Positions 1 to 9,079 of a stretch of DNA of 64,000 nt are shown here, piece by piece. How positions within the stretch are numbered: position 1 is the stretch's first letter; every line of letters begins with the position of its first letter. Position numbers and translations under genes: made by a program. The notes under the pieces are model-generated. The model was not told the origin of the DNA, did not search any database, and worked only from the letters and a program-made list of their open reading frames with translations. The stretch is from assembly GCA_026706385.1 (NCBI GenBank), contig JAPOYV010000022.1, positions 1 through 64,000 of the forward strand, given 5' to 3'. The DNA is from Gammaproteobacteria bacterium. Lineage in GTDB: Bacteria > Pseudomonadota > Gammaproteobacteria > Pseudomonadales > Azotimanducaceae.

Positions 1-129
1 CGAACATCCTCGCCATCGCCAGATGGACATCCAACGCCGGTCGCTTCACGGATCGGCCCGTTTCACCCTCACAATCTCATTGGACAACGGTGCGGGCCCC
101 CGGTCAGGGCGCTTGCGAATGCGCGGGCC

Positions 130-909
130 CTAAGCGGCGCTGCTTACCGACAGGCGTTGCTTGACGGTTTCAATCGGGTTGCGGTAGTCCACCGTACCGA
201 GGCCGAAGTTGGTCAGCTTGTAGCCGATCAGCGCCTGGAGTTTCTCCGGCATCTCCACCACGACCTCGGGCGGCACGCCGATGAACTGGTTCTCCCGCTG
301 CTTCAGCCACGCCAGGTTGAAGTTGACGTTGATGGACCGCCGGTAGGCGTTGGTCGTCGAGTTGCCGCCGCCCCGATGCCACAGCGCACCTTCCCAGAGG
401 AGCAGTCCGCCGAGCGGCATCTCCACGGTTTCGGTCGCCACATCGGGGTCCACACGGTCGGTCAGGCGGTGGCTTCCAGGGACGACCTCGGTGGCGCCGT
501 TTTCGGCCGTGAAGGGGTCGAGAGCGATGAGCGTATTGACGATCAACGGCGGATGCGGGCGGGGAATCGGGTAGTGGCCGTCGTCCTGGTGCATGCGCTG
601 GCGGCGATCACCCGGCCCGGGGCGCATGGCGGCGACGCCGGAAACCTGGAAGTCCGGGCCAAGCACGGCCCCCACGAGCGCGAGCAGGCGATCGTCGACA
701 AGGACCTCGTCGACCGCGCGCGTCTTCGCCAGCAGGTTGTGCGTATGGATCGTCTGCTGGCCGTGGTCGTCCGTCATGCGGCTGCCGACCGCGTCGAAAA
801 CCGGCTTGAGGCCCACACGCAACCGTTCTGTGGTTTCCTCGTCGAGGAAATCCGGCACGACCGCGTAGCCGTCTTCGTGTATGCGCCGCACCGCGCCGTC
901 GATATCCAT
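130..909 (-). CDS. Phytanoyl-CoA dioxygenase (PhyH) family protein
   Basis: Probable Fe(II)/2-oxoglutarate-dependent dioxygenase of the PhyH superfamily, about 259 residues. The proposed iron ligands are visible as H107-x-D109 in MHQDDGHYP and the distal H178 in LWEGALWHRGG, followed by an arginine-rich stretch that could bind 2-oxoglutarate. I start at the ATG at 909 (MDIDGAVRR); an ATG at 930 is possible, and the open frame further upstream looks non-coding. The substrate cannot be read from sequence. It stands alone, divergent from the HU gene. A second, distinct PhyH gene lies at 48318. Confidence 0.8.
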   Translation of the reverse strand: MDIDGAVRRIHEDGYAVVPDFLDEETTERLRVGLKPVFDAVGSRMTDDHGQQTIHTHNLLAKTRAVDEVLVDDRLLALVGAVLGPDFQVSGVAAMRPGPGDRRQRMHQDDGHYPIPRPHPPLIVNTLIALDPFTAENGATEVVPGSHRLTDRVDPDVATETVEMPLGGLLLWEGALWHRGGGNSTTNAYRRSINVNFNLAWLKQRENQFIGVPPEVVVEMPEKLQALIGYKLTNFGLGTVDYRNPIETVKQRLSVSSAA

Positions 910-1043
910 GTCAGTCCCCGCTGGGCTCATTCGCGTCTGGCGCGGCAGCGTAGCAGAGCGCCGGTTGCTCTTGAAGGGCGAACGCAGGTGGCACTCGCAG
1001 AATTCGCGCAGCGAACTCTGCCCGACCGCTTGCGGTCGACGGC

Positions 1044-1073
1044 TTGGCATCGTCCCGACGATTCCGCTATATA
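1044..1073 (+). promoter_or_regulatory. Candidate sigma-70 promoter of the HU gene
   Basis: TTGGCA at 1044-1049 and TATATA at 1068-1073 are separated by 18 bases. Transcription would begin near 1080, leaving a leader of about 20 bases that contains the GGAGG ribosome-binding site at about 1090. This is pattern recognition only. Confidence 0.4.
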
Positions 1074-1100
1074 GGGAGATTCGAACACGGAGGACTCCCC

Positions 1101-1451
1101 ATGGCACGGAAAGCCGCACCGAAGGCAAAGAAGGTCACGGCGCTGCGCAACAAGATGACCAAGGCCGCCATGCTGACGCACCTGGCCCAGGAGACGGGCC
1201 TCACCCGCGTCCAGGTGGCGGCCGTCATGTCCGAGCTCGAGATCCTGATCGAGCGCCACATCAAGAAGCGCGCGGTCGGCGAGTTCAGCCTGCCGGGCCT
1301 TTTGAAGATCCGGTCCGTCAAGCGGCCGGCCACCAAGAAGCGCACCGGCCGAAACCCCGCCACGGGCGAAGAGATTGTCGTGCCGGCCAAGCCCGCCACG
1401 ACGCGCGTGCGGATCACGGCGCTCAAGCGCCTCAAGGAGATGGCGCTTTAG
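1101..1451 (+). CDS. HU/IHF family DNA-binding protein
   Basis: Small basic histone-like protein of 116 residues that would bend or coat DNA in the nucleoid. The first 16 residues are Lys/Ala-rich (MARKAAPKAKK), longer than in E. coli HU. The HU fold follows: helices KAAMLTHLAQETGL and VMSELEILIERHI, then GEFSLPGLLKI and the DNA-binding arm RTGRNPATGEEIVVPAKPA. The arm proline motif RNPATGE is typical of the family. A GGAGG ribosome-binding site sits 7-11 bases before the ATG at 1101, which decides the start. proS follows 43 bases downstream on the same strand. Confidence 0.85.
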   Translation: MARKAAPKAKKVTALRNKMTKAAMLTHLAQETGLTRVQVAAVMSELEILIERHIKKRAVGEFSLPGLLKIRSVKRPATKKRTGRNPATGEEIVVPAKPATTRVRITALKRLKEMAL

Positions 1452-1494
1452 CGCGTCCGCCAGAGAGCTTGCGCGCGTGTAGGGGTCGCCGACA

Positions 1495-3216
1495 GTGAGA
1501 TTCACCGACCTGCTCATCCCGACACTCCGGGACGCGCCGGCGGACGCGGAGATCGCCAGCCACATCCTGTTGACGCGCGGCGGCTTCATCCGTCGCCTCG
1601 CATCCGGCTCCTACAACTGGCTGCCGCTCGGTCTGCGCGTATTGCGCAAAGTGGAAGCGATCGTGCGCGAGGAACTCGACCGCGCCGGTGCCGAGGAGAT
1701 CCTCATGCCGGTCGTTCAGCCGGCCGAGCCGTGGCAGCGCAGCGGGCGCTGGGACGTCATGGGACCGGAAATGGTGCGCCTCAAGGATCGCCACGACCGC
1801 GACTACTGTCTGAGCCCCACCCAGGAGGAGGTCGTCACGGAACTCTTCGGCGGCACGGTCAAGAGCTATCGGCAGATGCCGCGCAACCTCTATCACATCC
1901 AGACCAAGTTCCGCGACGAGATCCGGCCCCGTTTCGGCCTGATGCGCGCCAGGGAATTCATCATGAAGGACGGCTACTCGTTCCACATGGACGAGGCGTC
2001 CTTCGAGGAGACCTACGCCGCCATGCACGCCTGCTACTCGGCCATCCTCAGCCGCATCGGGCTCGATTTCCGCGCGGTGGAGGCCGATCCCGGCGCCATG
2101 GGCGACGGCGACTCCCACGAGTTTCACGTGCTCGCCGACACCGGCGAGGACCGCTTGGCCTACAGTCCGACGAGCGACTACGCGGCGAACGTCGAAAGGG
2201 CCGCGGCACCGGCGCTGGCCGACGACGCATCCATTGAAACTCTGAGCCGGGTTGCGACCCCCGGCGCGCGAACGATCGCGGACGTGGCTGGCCTCCTGGG
2301 TGTCGAGTCCCGACGCTGCATCAAGACGTTGATCGTCCACGCCGACGGCGGCTCGGACGAGCGGCCGGCACTCGTCGCATTGGTGCTCCGCGGCGACCAT
2401 CAATTGAACGAAGCCAAGGCCGCCAGGGTGCCCGGCGTCAAGCGTCCCTTGAACTTCGCCGCCGATGCCGAGATCGAGGCGTCGCTCCGCGTACAAGCCG
2501 GCTCGATCGGGCCCGTCGGGCTGCCGATCCCGCTCCTGGTGGACGGCAGCGCCGCGACGCTCAAGAGCTTCGTATGCGGCGCCAACCAGGACGGCTACCA
2601 CTACACCGGCGCCAACTGGGCACGCGATGTCGGCGAGGCGATCCGCACCGCCGACATCCGCAACGTCGAGGAGGGCGACGCGGCCGTGGACGGCAGCGGC
2701 GCGTTGCGGTTCATGCGCGGCATCGAGGTCGGGCACATCTTCAAGCTCGGCACCAAGTACACGGACTCCCTGAACGTGGCGATCCAAGACGCCAAGGGCG
2801 CTGAAGTCGCTCCGGTGATGGGCTGCTACGGCTTCGGCGTCACGCGTTGTGTCGCGGCGGTCGTCGAGCAGTGCCACGATGCCGACGGCATCGTCTGGCC
2901 GGACGCGGTCGCGCCGTTCGACATCCACATCGTGGCAGTGAACAACACCAAGTCCGAACAGGTCCGGGACACCGCCGACACCTTGCACCGCACGCTCAGC
3001 CACGAGGGCTTCAGCGTCCTGCTTGACGACCGCGACGAACGCCCGGGCGTCAAGTTCGCCGACGCCGATCTCGTGGGCATCCCGCATCGCATCACGGTGG
3101 GCGACCGCGGGCTGCGCGATGGCGTCGTGGAGTACCGCCGGCGGGAAGCGCCCGACGTGCAACGCGTCCCCGTGGCCGAGGTGACGCCAACGATCCGGGC
3201 TAGCTTGCCCCGCTAG
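1495..3216 (+). CDS. proS: Proline--tRNA ligase
   Basis: Class II aminoacyl-tRNA synthetase of 573 residues that charges tRNA-Pro in the cytoplasm. Motif 2 is visible around FRDEIRPRFGLMRAREF and motif 3 in MGCYGFGVTR. A YbaK-like editing insertion that removes mischarged alanine lies at about residues 225-405. This long form is typical of gamma- and betaproteobacteria; many alphaproteobacteria have a short form without the insertion. Translation starts at GTG 1495 after an AGGGG ribosome-binding site. The 3' end overlaps the end of the convergent histidine kinase gene by 17 bases. Confidence 0.95.
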   Translation: MRFTDLLIPTLRDAPADAEIASHILLTRGGFIRRLASGSYNWLPLGLRVLRKVEAIVREELDRAGAEEILMPVVQPAEPWQRSGRWDVMGPEMVRLKDRHDRDYCLSPTQEEVVTELFGGTVKSYRQMPRNLYHIQTKFRDEIRPRFGLMRAREFIMKDGYSFHMDEASFEETYAAMHACYSAILSRIGLDFRAVEADPGAMGDGDSHEFHVLADTGEDRLAYSPTSDYAANVERAAAPALADDASIETLSRVATPGARTIADVAGLLGVESRRCIKTLIVHADGGSDERPALVALVLRGDHQLNEAKAARVPGVKRPLNFAADAEIEASLRVQAGSIGPVGLPIPLLVDGSAATLKSFVCGANQDGYHYTGANWARDVGEAIRTADIRNVEEGDAAVDGSGALRFMRGIEVGHIFKLGTKYTDSLNVAIQDAKGAEVAPVMGCYGFGVTRCVAAVVEQCHDADGIVWPDAVAPFDIHIVAVNNTKSEQVRDTADTLHRTLSHEGFSVLLDDRDERPGVKFADADLVGIPHRITVGDRGLRDGVVEYRRREAPDVQRVPVAEVTPTIRASLPR

Positions 3217-4786
3217 CCGTCGCGTCCGTCGGCAAGGTAATCCGGAACGACGCGCCCTCGGGCGCCGCCGACAGTTCGATGTCGCCGCCGGCGTGCCGGA
3301 CCAACGAACGGCTGATCGGCAACCCCAATCCGGTCCCGCCGGCATCGCGCCGCGTGGTGAAGAACGGCTCGAAGATGCGCGCGCGGTTCCCCGGGGAAAC
3401 TCCCGGACCATCGTCCGATACATCGAGGAACAGCCGGTCGCCCGCGGCCGACGCACGCAAGTCCACGGTCTTCGCGCCGCCTTCGAGCGCATTGTCGATG
3501 AGGTTCTGCAACACGGCCTCCAGCGACGCGCGCGCCATGCGTACCGGCGCGGCTGGTCCGTCGGAGGCGATGTGCACCTCTGGCCTGTCGAGCGCCTTGG
3601 CCACGTCCATCACGTCGATCACCTCGTGGCTCGGGCGGGCCATGTCGGCGTCGGCCAGCTCGAGGAGGCGCAGGGTGAGCCGTTCGAGGCGCTCGATGTC
3701 CACGTCGAGGTTGGCGAGGAAGCCGCGCGTCTCCTCCTTGGTCATGGTGTCGATGTGCTCGCGCAGAAGTTCGACCGCCCCGCGCATCGCCGCGATCGGC
3801 GTCTTGAACTCGTGATTGACATGGCGCGCGAAATCCCGGACATACCGGGCGCGCTCCTGCAGGCTCTCGGCCATCGCCTGCACGCTCGCGGCCAACTCGG
3901 CCAGTTCGATGACGCGGTACGGTCGCCCGCCGTCGAAACGGTCGGTCTCCTGGCGGGCGAGCCGGCCCGCCGCACGGCGGAGGCGGCGGATCGGCAGCAC
4001 CAGCGTCCGCGCTGCCACCAGCGCAATGCCAACCACGACCGCGGCCACCAACGTCGCAGCCTGCGCAAGCAGCCAGTACTTGCCGGAAAGCGCTCCGAGT
4101 ATGGTGGATGGCGAGCGCGACACCAGCACGCCGCCCACCAGTCGCTCATCGACGACGATGGGGCTCGCTACGTGGACTCCGATCGCCGTGTTGCGGCTGA
4201 TCGCAGCGATGGGTGCGGGGTCGACGGCGACACGCCTCAGGCGACTCGCAGAGCGACCAGCCAGCGCCAAGCCCACCTCGACGTTGTGGGCCAACGACAA
4301 GCCGACGTCGTCCTCCGTGGTCGCGACAACGACGCCGTTGGCATCGAAGACACGCACCTTCGCCCCGGTCGCCGCGGATGCGTCGCGCAGTACGTCGCCG
4401 AGCGTCGTCCCCACGCGCAACGCGACCGGATCCGCCTCCTGCGCAGGGCGCGCCGGTGCAAAGGGGGGCAACAGTTCCGACACGGCCAGATCCAGTGTTG
4501 CGCCCGGCGCGGGTTGTCCATCGCCCGCGGCCACGCCGGAACCGCCACCATTGCCGACCTCTCGGTGGAACGCCGACCGGTAGATGGCCACCGTGAAGGC
4601 CGACTGCGCGACCAGCGAGCCTTCCGTCTGACGGATGAGGACGCTCTCGTAGATGCGCAGCACTTGAAGGCTGGCAACCGGCAGGACGAGGACGGACAGG
4701 CTCAGGGTCAACAGCACGGTGCGCAGCCGCAGGCGCAACCTTGGACGCACGCGCGCTCGTTCCGCGTTGGCGGGTTTCCCGTCCAT
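3200..4786 (-). CDS. Sensor histidine kinase, HAMP type, orphan
   Basis: Membrane sensor kinase of about 528 residues. An N-terminal membrane segment (about residues 22-45) is followed by a periplasmic sensor region of roughly 200 residues, a second membrane segment (YWLLAQAATLVAAVVVGIAL), a HAMP linker, a HisKA domain with the H-box HVNHEFKTPIAAMRG (phospho-acceptor about H325), and an ATPase domain with N box NLIDNALEGG, G1 DDGPGVS and G2 GTGLGLPIS. The start is the ATG at 4786; the open frame upstream is antisense to npdG. No response regulator lies next to it, so its partner is unknown. Confidence 0.88.
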   Translation of the reverse strand: MDGKPANAERARVRPRLRLRLRTVLLTLSLSVLVLPVASLQVLRIYESVLIRQTEGSLVAQSAFTVAIYRSAFHREVGNGGGSGVAAGDGQPAPGATLDLAVSELLPPFAPARPAQEADPVALRVGTTLGDVLRDASAATGAKVRVFDANGVVVATTEDDVGLSLAHNVEVGLALAGRSASRLRRVAVDPAPIAAISRNTAIGVHVASPIVVDERLVGGVLVSRSPSTILGALSGKYWLLAQAATLVAAVVVGIALVAARTLVLPIRRLRRAAGRLARQETDRFDGGRPYRVIELAELAASVQAMAESLQERARYVRDFARHVNHEFKTPIAAMRGAVELLREHIDTMTKEETRGFLANLDVDIERLERLTLRLLELADADMARPSHEVIDVMDVAKALDRPEVHIASDGPAAPVRMARASLEAVLQNLIDNALEGGAKTVDLRASAAGDRLFLDVSDDGPGVSPGNRARIFEPFFTTRRDAGGTGLGLPISRSLVRHAGGDIELSAAPEGASFRITLPTDATASGAS

Positions 4787-4880
4787 GGGCGACTTATACC
4801 ATCCTCCGTTGGCGGCCCCGCCATGGCGTCCACGCCGCCAATCGGCGGATAATGCGCCGCTTCGCAATTCTTGCCCTGTG

Positions 4881-5603
4881 ATGAGGAAACCCAACGTGGC
4901 GGACAGCGAGACGATTGCCATTCTTGGCGGCACCGGCGATCTGGGCACCGGTCTGGCGATCCGCTGGGCCAAGGCGGGCCACCGGATCGTGATCGGGTCC
5001 CGAACCCTGGAAAAGGCGCAGAACGCGGTGGCGAACCTCACGGCGATCAGCCCCGAGACGCCCGCCGATGCGATGGTGAACCCGGACGCCGCAGCAGCCG
5101 GCGACATCGTCGTCCTGACCGTCCCCGCCGAACACCAGACCTCCACGCTGGCCACCGTGCGCGCGGGCCTCGCGGGCAAGATTCTCATCGACGTGACCGT
5201 GCCGCTCATACCGCCGCGCGTGGGCACGGTGCAGTTGCCGCCGGAGGGTAGCGCCGGCAAGCGCGCGCAGGACTTCCTCGGCGACGACGTGATGGTGGTG
5301 ACCGCGTTCCAGAACGTCGCCGCGCACCTGCTCAAGGAGGACGTCGCGATCGAGTGCGACGTCCTCGTCGCCGGCAACAAGCGCGCCGCCCGCGACAAGG
5401 TGATTCAACTGGCCGAGCAGGCGGGCATGCGCGCCTGGCACGCCGGACCCATCGAGAACTCGGCCGCGGCGGAGGCACTGACCAGCGTCCTGATCCAGAT
5501 CAACCGACGGCACGAAATCTCGCACTCCGGCGTTCAGATCGTCGGGGAGAGCCCTCAGCCGGGGAGCGCGAGGGGGAACCCCTCGCAAGTAGAAGCCGAC
5601 TGA
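4881..5603 (+). CDS. npdG: NpdG-like F420:NADP(H) oxidoreductase
   Basis: Would transfer hydride between F420 and NADP, coupling the F420 pool to central redox metabolism. The protein has 240 residues, with the Rossmann glycine motif GGTGDLGTGLA at about 16-26, the NADP-phosphate-binding-type segment IGSR, and the conserved C-terminal LVAGNKRAARDKV and AGPIENSAAAEAL blocks of this family. It heads the F420 run; its stop lies 5 bases before cofE. The start is ATG 4881; a GTG at 4896 is an alternative. No ribosome-binding site is obvious. A related NADP-binding protein not specific to F420 is possible, but the adjacent cofEDC genes support the call. Confidence 0.82.
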   Translation: MRKPNVADSETIAILGGTGDLGTGLAIRWAKAGHRIVIGSRTLEKAQNAVANLTAISPETPADAMVNPDAAAAGDIVVLTVPAEHQTSTLATVRAGLAGKILIDVTVPLIPPRVGTVQLPPEGSAGKRAQDFLGDDVMVVTAFQNVAAHLLKEDVAIECDVLVAGNKRAARDKVIQLAEQAGMRAWHAGPIENSAAAEALTSVLIQINRRHEISHSGVQIVGESPQPGSARGNPSQVEAD

Positions 5604-5608
5604 CGCGG

Positions 5609-6370
5609 ATGACGGGTTTCTCCGTCGAGCCGATTCACGGCATCGGGCTCGTCGAGCCGGGCGACGACCTGCCGCGCATCCTGCTCGATGCGATCACCGG
5701 TTGCGGCCTCGCGCTCGAAGACGGCGACGTGGTGGCCGTCGCGCAGAAGATCGTCTCCAAGGCGGAGGGGCGACAGGTCGACCTCGCGAGCGTGTCGGCG
5801 TCGGCGGAGGCCGTGGCACTCGCCGAGGACACGGAAAAAGACCCGCGCCTGGTGCAGCTCATTCTCGACGAGTCCACGGCGGTGATGCGCAAGAAGCCCG
5901 GCGTGCTCATCGTCCGTCACCGCCTCGGCCTTGTCGGCGCGCACGCCGGCGTCGACCAGTCCAACATCGACCACGGCGACGGCAACGCTGCCTTGCTCCT
6001 GCCCGAAGCGCCCGACGCAAGCGCGCAGACGATACGGGATGGGCTCTGCAAAGCGACGGGGCGCAACGTCGGCGTGCTCATCACCGACAGCGCGAACCGG
6101 CCGTGGCGCCTTGGCACGGTGGGGATCGCCATCGGCGCCGCGGGCTTCTGCGTCCTCGACGACCGGCGCGGCGGCCACGACCTCTACGGACGCGAGCTCA
6201 AGGTCACGCTGGTCAACCGGGCCGACAGCATCGCCGCCGCCGCGACGCTCGCCATGGGCGAGACGACCGAGCGGACCCCCGCCGCGTTGGTGCGCGGTCT
6301 GCCGGCCCGCGACTCGGACGACACCGCTGGCATGATCGTGCGCCCGCTGGAAGACGACCTGTTCCGATGA
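5609..6370 (+). CDS. cofE: Coenzyme F420-0:L-glutamate ligase
   Basis: Adds gamma-linked glutamates to F420-0 using GTP. The family signatures VAQKIVSKAEGR near the N-terminus and ITDSANRPWRLGTVGIAIG in the middle are clear. At 253 residues it is the stand-alone CofE form. It lacks the C-terminal FMN nitroreductase-like domain that actinobacterial FbiB carries to reduce dehydro-F420-0. The ATG at 5609 follows npdG by 5 bases, and the TGA overlaps the cofD ATG as ATGA, so translation is probably coupled. Confidence 0.92.
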   Translation: MTGFSVEPIHGIGLVEPGDDLPRILLDAITGCGLALEDGDVVAVAQKIVSKAEGRQVDLASVSASAEAVALAEDTEKDPRLVQLILDESTAVMRKKPGVLIVRHRLGLVGAHAGVDQSNIDHGDGNAALLLPEAPDASAQTIRDGLCKATGRNVGVLITDSANRPWRLGTVGIAIGAAGFCVLDDRRGGHDLYGRELKVTLVNRADSIAAAATLAMGETTERTPAALVRGLPARDSDDTAGMIVRPLEDDLFR

Positions 6371-7287
6371 CGGTGCTGGCACTGACCGGCGGCGTGGGCG
6401 GTGCCAAGCTGGCCCTCGGACTGAGCCACGTGCTCGCCCCGGACGATCTCGTCTTCGTCGTCAACACGGGCGACGACTTCGAACACCTCGGGTTCCACAT
6501 CTGCCCCGACGTGGACACGCTGACCTACACGTTGGCCGGCGCGGCCAACCCCGAGACCGGCTGGGGCCGCACCAACGAGTCGTGGCACTTCATGGATGCG
6601 CTCGCGCAACTTGGCGGCGAGACCTGGTTCCGCTTGGGTGACCAGGACCTCGCCCTGCACGTCCGGCGGCGCGCGCTGCTCGCGCAGGGCAGGGATTTGA
6701 CGGAGGTCACCGATGCGCTGGCCGAGTCGCTGGGCATACGCCACCGCATCCTACCGATGTCCAACGACCCGGTCCGTACACGCGTGCACACGCCCGACGG
6801 CCCGTTGGCGTTCCAGCACTACTTCGTGCGCGACCGCTGTCAGCCGACGGCGTCCGGGTTCGAGTTCGCGGGCGCGGAGGCGGCAACCGTCAACCCGAGA
6901 ATTCCTTTCGACCGGGTTCGCGCGACCGTGATCTGCCCATCCAACCCGTTCGTCTCGGTCGACCCGATCCTCGCCGTGCCCGGCATGCGCGAGTCCTTGA
7001 TGCAGACGGATGCGCCGGTCGTCGCCGTGTCGCCGATCGTCGGGGGCCGCGCCATCAAGGGCCCGACCGCGAAGATGATGCGCGAAATGGGCATGCCGGC
7101 CACGACCGTCGAGGTCGCCCGCCACTACGTCGGACGGGCGACGCATTTCGTGGTCGACCAAGTCGATGCCGACTCGGAGGCCGCGGTGCGCGCACTCGGG
7201 TTCGAGACCGTGGTCGCGCAAACGGTGATGACGACCCTCCAAGACCGCGTGGACCTGGCGCGCGCGGTGCTGGACTTCGTCGCTTGA
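6367..7287 (+). CDS. cofD: 2-phospho-L-lactate transferase (CofD/FbiA)
   Basis: Joins the deazaflavin Fo to the phospho-carboxylate moiety carried by a guanylyl donor, giving F420-0 or a variant. The protein has 306 residues. The start MTVLALTGGVGGAKL holds the glycine-rich GGVGGAK nucleotide loop (8-14), followed by NTGDDFEHLG (33-42) and CPDVDTLTYTLAG, both typical of CofD. The C-terminal part contains SPIVGGRAIKGPTAKMM. The ATG overlaps the cofE stop, and its own TGA overlaps the TTG start of cofC. Confidence 0.94.
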   Translation: MTVLALTGGVGGAKLALGLSHVLAPDDLVFVVNTGDDFEHLGFHICPDVDTLTYTLAGAANPETGWGRTNESWHFMDALAQLGGETWFRLGDQDLALHVRRRALLAQGRDLTEVTDALAESLGIRHRILPMSNDPVRTRVHTPDGPLAFQHYFVRDRCQPTASGFEFAGAEAATVNPRIPFDRVRATVICPSNPFVSVDPILAVPGMRESLMQTDAPVVAVSPIVGGRAIKGPTAKMMREMGMPATTVEVARHYVGRATHFVVDQVDADSEAAVRALGFETVVAQTVMTTLQDRVDLARAVLDFVA

Positions 7288-7943
7288 GCGGCGTCTGGGC
7301 GCTGCTCCCGTTCAAGGGAGCCGAGGGCGCCAAGCGGCGTCTTGCTCCCGTGTTGACAGTGAGCGAACGCGAGGGGCTGGTCCTCGCCATGGTCCGCGAC
7401 GTGCTCGAAGCCCTGACCTCGAGCACGTCTCTCGCCGGGGTCCTCGTCGTCTCGCGGGACCCGTTCGCCGAGGGTCTCGCGCGCGAATTCGACGCCGAGG
7501 TCTACGCGGACAACGCGAACGACCTGTCCGGCGCCGTCCGGGAAGCGAGTCGCTTTGTCGCGTCGCAGCGTTCCGCGTCCGGAACGCTCTTCGTGCCCGG
7601 CGACGTTCCGCTCATCCGCGCCGACGATGTCGACGCCGTCCTGGCCCACCACGACCGCGTCACGCTCGTCCCCGACGCCTACGACGTCGGCACCAACGCG
7701 GCGGCGTCCTCGCCGCCCAACGCTTTCCAGTACCTGTTCGACGGCAAGAGCTTCAAGCCGCATATCGCGAGCGCTCGGCGCGTCGGCATCGAGGCGCAAA
7801 TCGTGCGCCGTACCGCGTTCGGTCTCGACGTGGATACCATCGCGGAACTGGTCGCGGTCGCGGCACGCGCGGCGGGCACCCGGACCGGGACCTTCCTCAC
7901 GGCTAGCGGCGTTCGCGACAAGCTGGGTTGCACGGCCGAATAG
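7284..7943 (+). CDS. cofC: Phospholactate (or related) guanylyltransferase (CofC/FbiD)
   Basis: Activates a small phospho-acid with GTP for CofD. The known substrates in this family are 2-phospho-L-lactate (archaea), phosphoenolpyruvate (mycobacteria) and 3-phosphoglycerate (Paraburkholderia); which applies here cannot be read directly. The protein has 219 residues, with an N-terminal nucleotidyltransferase motif WALLPFKGAEGAKRRL, a central VPGDVPLI metal/nucleotide motif, and DVGTNAAAS further on. Translation starts at TTG 7284, overlapping the cofD stop as TTGA. It converges on the epimerase gene with 9 bases between them. Confidence 0.88.
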   Translation: MSGVWALLPFKGAEGAKRRLAPVLTVSEREGLVLAMVRDVLEALTSSTSLAGVLVVSRDPFAEGLAREFDAEVYADNANDLSGAVREASRFVASQRSASGTLFVPGDVPLIRADDVDAVLAHHDRVTLVPDAYDVGTNAAASSPPNAFQYLFDGKSFKPHIASARRVGIEAQIVRRTAFGLDVDTIAELVAVAARAAGTRTGTFLTASGVRDKLGCTAE

Positions 7944-7952
7944 GCCGCGCCG

Positions 7953-8912
7953 TCAGCCCGGACGTCCAACCATCGCCCGTGCCGTCCGGCGTAGCGCTTC
8001 CGCCAACGGAACCGGGGCGCAAAACCCCGTACTTCGAACCGACGTTTCGTACACGGTCGCCGCGCAGAATCGGCGCACCCTGGCGGCGGTGACGGCGAAC
8101 TCGCGACCGGTTGATCGGGCCACCGCATCCAGCAGAGCGGCAGCGGCCAAGGCAACCGGATAGGGAATCCGCAGGGGGTCGCCCGCGGGCAGGTCCAGCT
8201 CCCGCCTCACCAGGGCGACCAAGGCCGCGGTGGTCAGGTCGGGCTTGTCCACGTAGTTGTAGATGTGGACGCCTTGTCGGAGCCCCAGGCAGAAGGCGAG
8301 AAAGGCGGCCACGTTGTCCACGTAGGCCAGCGACTTGAGGTTGCGGCCGTTGCCGACCAGCACGAACCGCGGACTCGCGATCCGGTCCATCAACGTTGCC
8401 ACGTTGCCGGCGCCGCCTTGGCCAAAGATCGGCGCGGGCCGCACGATGACCAGCGTGCGTTCGTCCGCGGATTCCGCCTGCCACTGCCGATAGACGCCTT
8501 CGGCGGCGAGCTTGCTCGCGCCGTAGTGGCCTTCCGGCTGGCATGGCGCGCTCTCGCTGGTGTCCGCCGCAGCGTCGTAGACCGCCACCGAACTCGTGAA
8601 GACGATCGTCCGGACGCCGCGACGACGCGCCGCGTCGCAGACGTTGCGAGCACCGTCGACGTTGACCTCGCCGTACCGTTCGGGCGCGACGTCGTCGCGG
8701 TGCTCCGCCGCCAGGTTGACGACGACCGCCCCCCGGGGCACGGCGGCGGTCAAGGCATCGACATCGCGGACATCCGCCACGGCGTGGCGCACGTCGGCCT
8801 CTAAAGGCCGTCGGGCCACGACCAAAACGTCGGCGCTTGAGCCCTCCTCGGCCAACCGCGCACGCAGCCGCCGACCGAGGAACCCGTTGCCGCCGATGAT
8901 CGTGATCGTCAT
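7953..8912 (-). CDS. NAD-dependent epimerase/dehydratase (extended SDR)
   Basis: Cytoplasmic Rossmann-fold sugar-nucleotide-type enzyme of 319 residues. The cofactor loop GGNGFLG is at 7-13, DVRD near 47-50, and the catalytic Y130-x3-K134 pair in HYGASK. The start is ATG 8912, chosen because the Rossmann motif begins immediately after it. It lies on the minus strand inside the F420 island, convergent with cofC and divergent from nhaC. A direct role in F420 synthesis is not expected; the substrate is unknown. Confidence 0.8.
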   Translation of the reverse strand: MTITIIGGNGFLGRRLRARLAEEGSSADVLVVARRPLEADVRHAVADVRDVDALTAAVPRGAVVVNLAAEHRDDVAPERYGEVNVDGARNVCDAARRRGVRTIVFTSSVAVYDAAADTSESAPCQPEGHYGASKLAAEGVYRQWQAESADERTLVIVRPAPIFGQGGAGNVATLMDRIASPRFVLVGNGRNLKSLAYVDNVAAFLAFCLGLRQGVHIYNYVDKPDLTTAALVALVRRELDLPAGDPLRIPYPVALAAAALLDAVARSTGREFAVTAARVRRFCAATVYETSVRSTGFCAPVPLAEALRRTARAMVGRPG

Positions 8913-9079
8913 GGAGTGGATTCGAAGCGCTTTTGCCGCAGTGTCCCGCTGCCCGGTACTCGCCACAAGGGGCCCCCAAGGATGACACCGCCGTGCGCGC
9001 GGACGCATAATCGCGCCTTTCGTCGCTCGCGAGTGTCCCGATCTCTCCCCGCATCCGTACGTTCGCGCTCTTCGTCCTC

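Noticed and set aside
1..129. A partial gene at the left edge
   Set aside because: No frame in this short stretch shows a recognisable protein segment or a convincing gene end.
1432..3492. A 686-codon open frame antisense to proS
   Set aside because: Long antisense frames are expected at this GC content. The translation has no recognisable domain, while the opposite strand encodes a full ProS.
4719..4880. An N-terminal extension of the NpdG-like protein
   Set aside because: The extra residues overlap the kinase 5' end, are not of the family, and precede a Rossmann motif that normally begins near the N-terminus.
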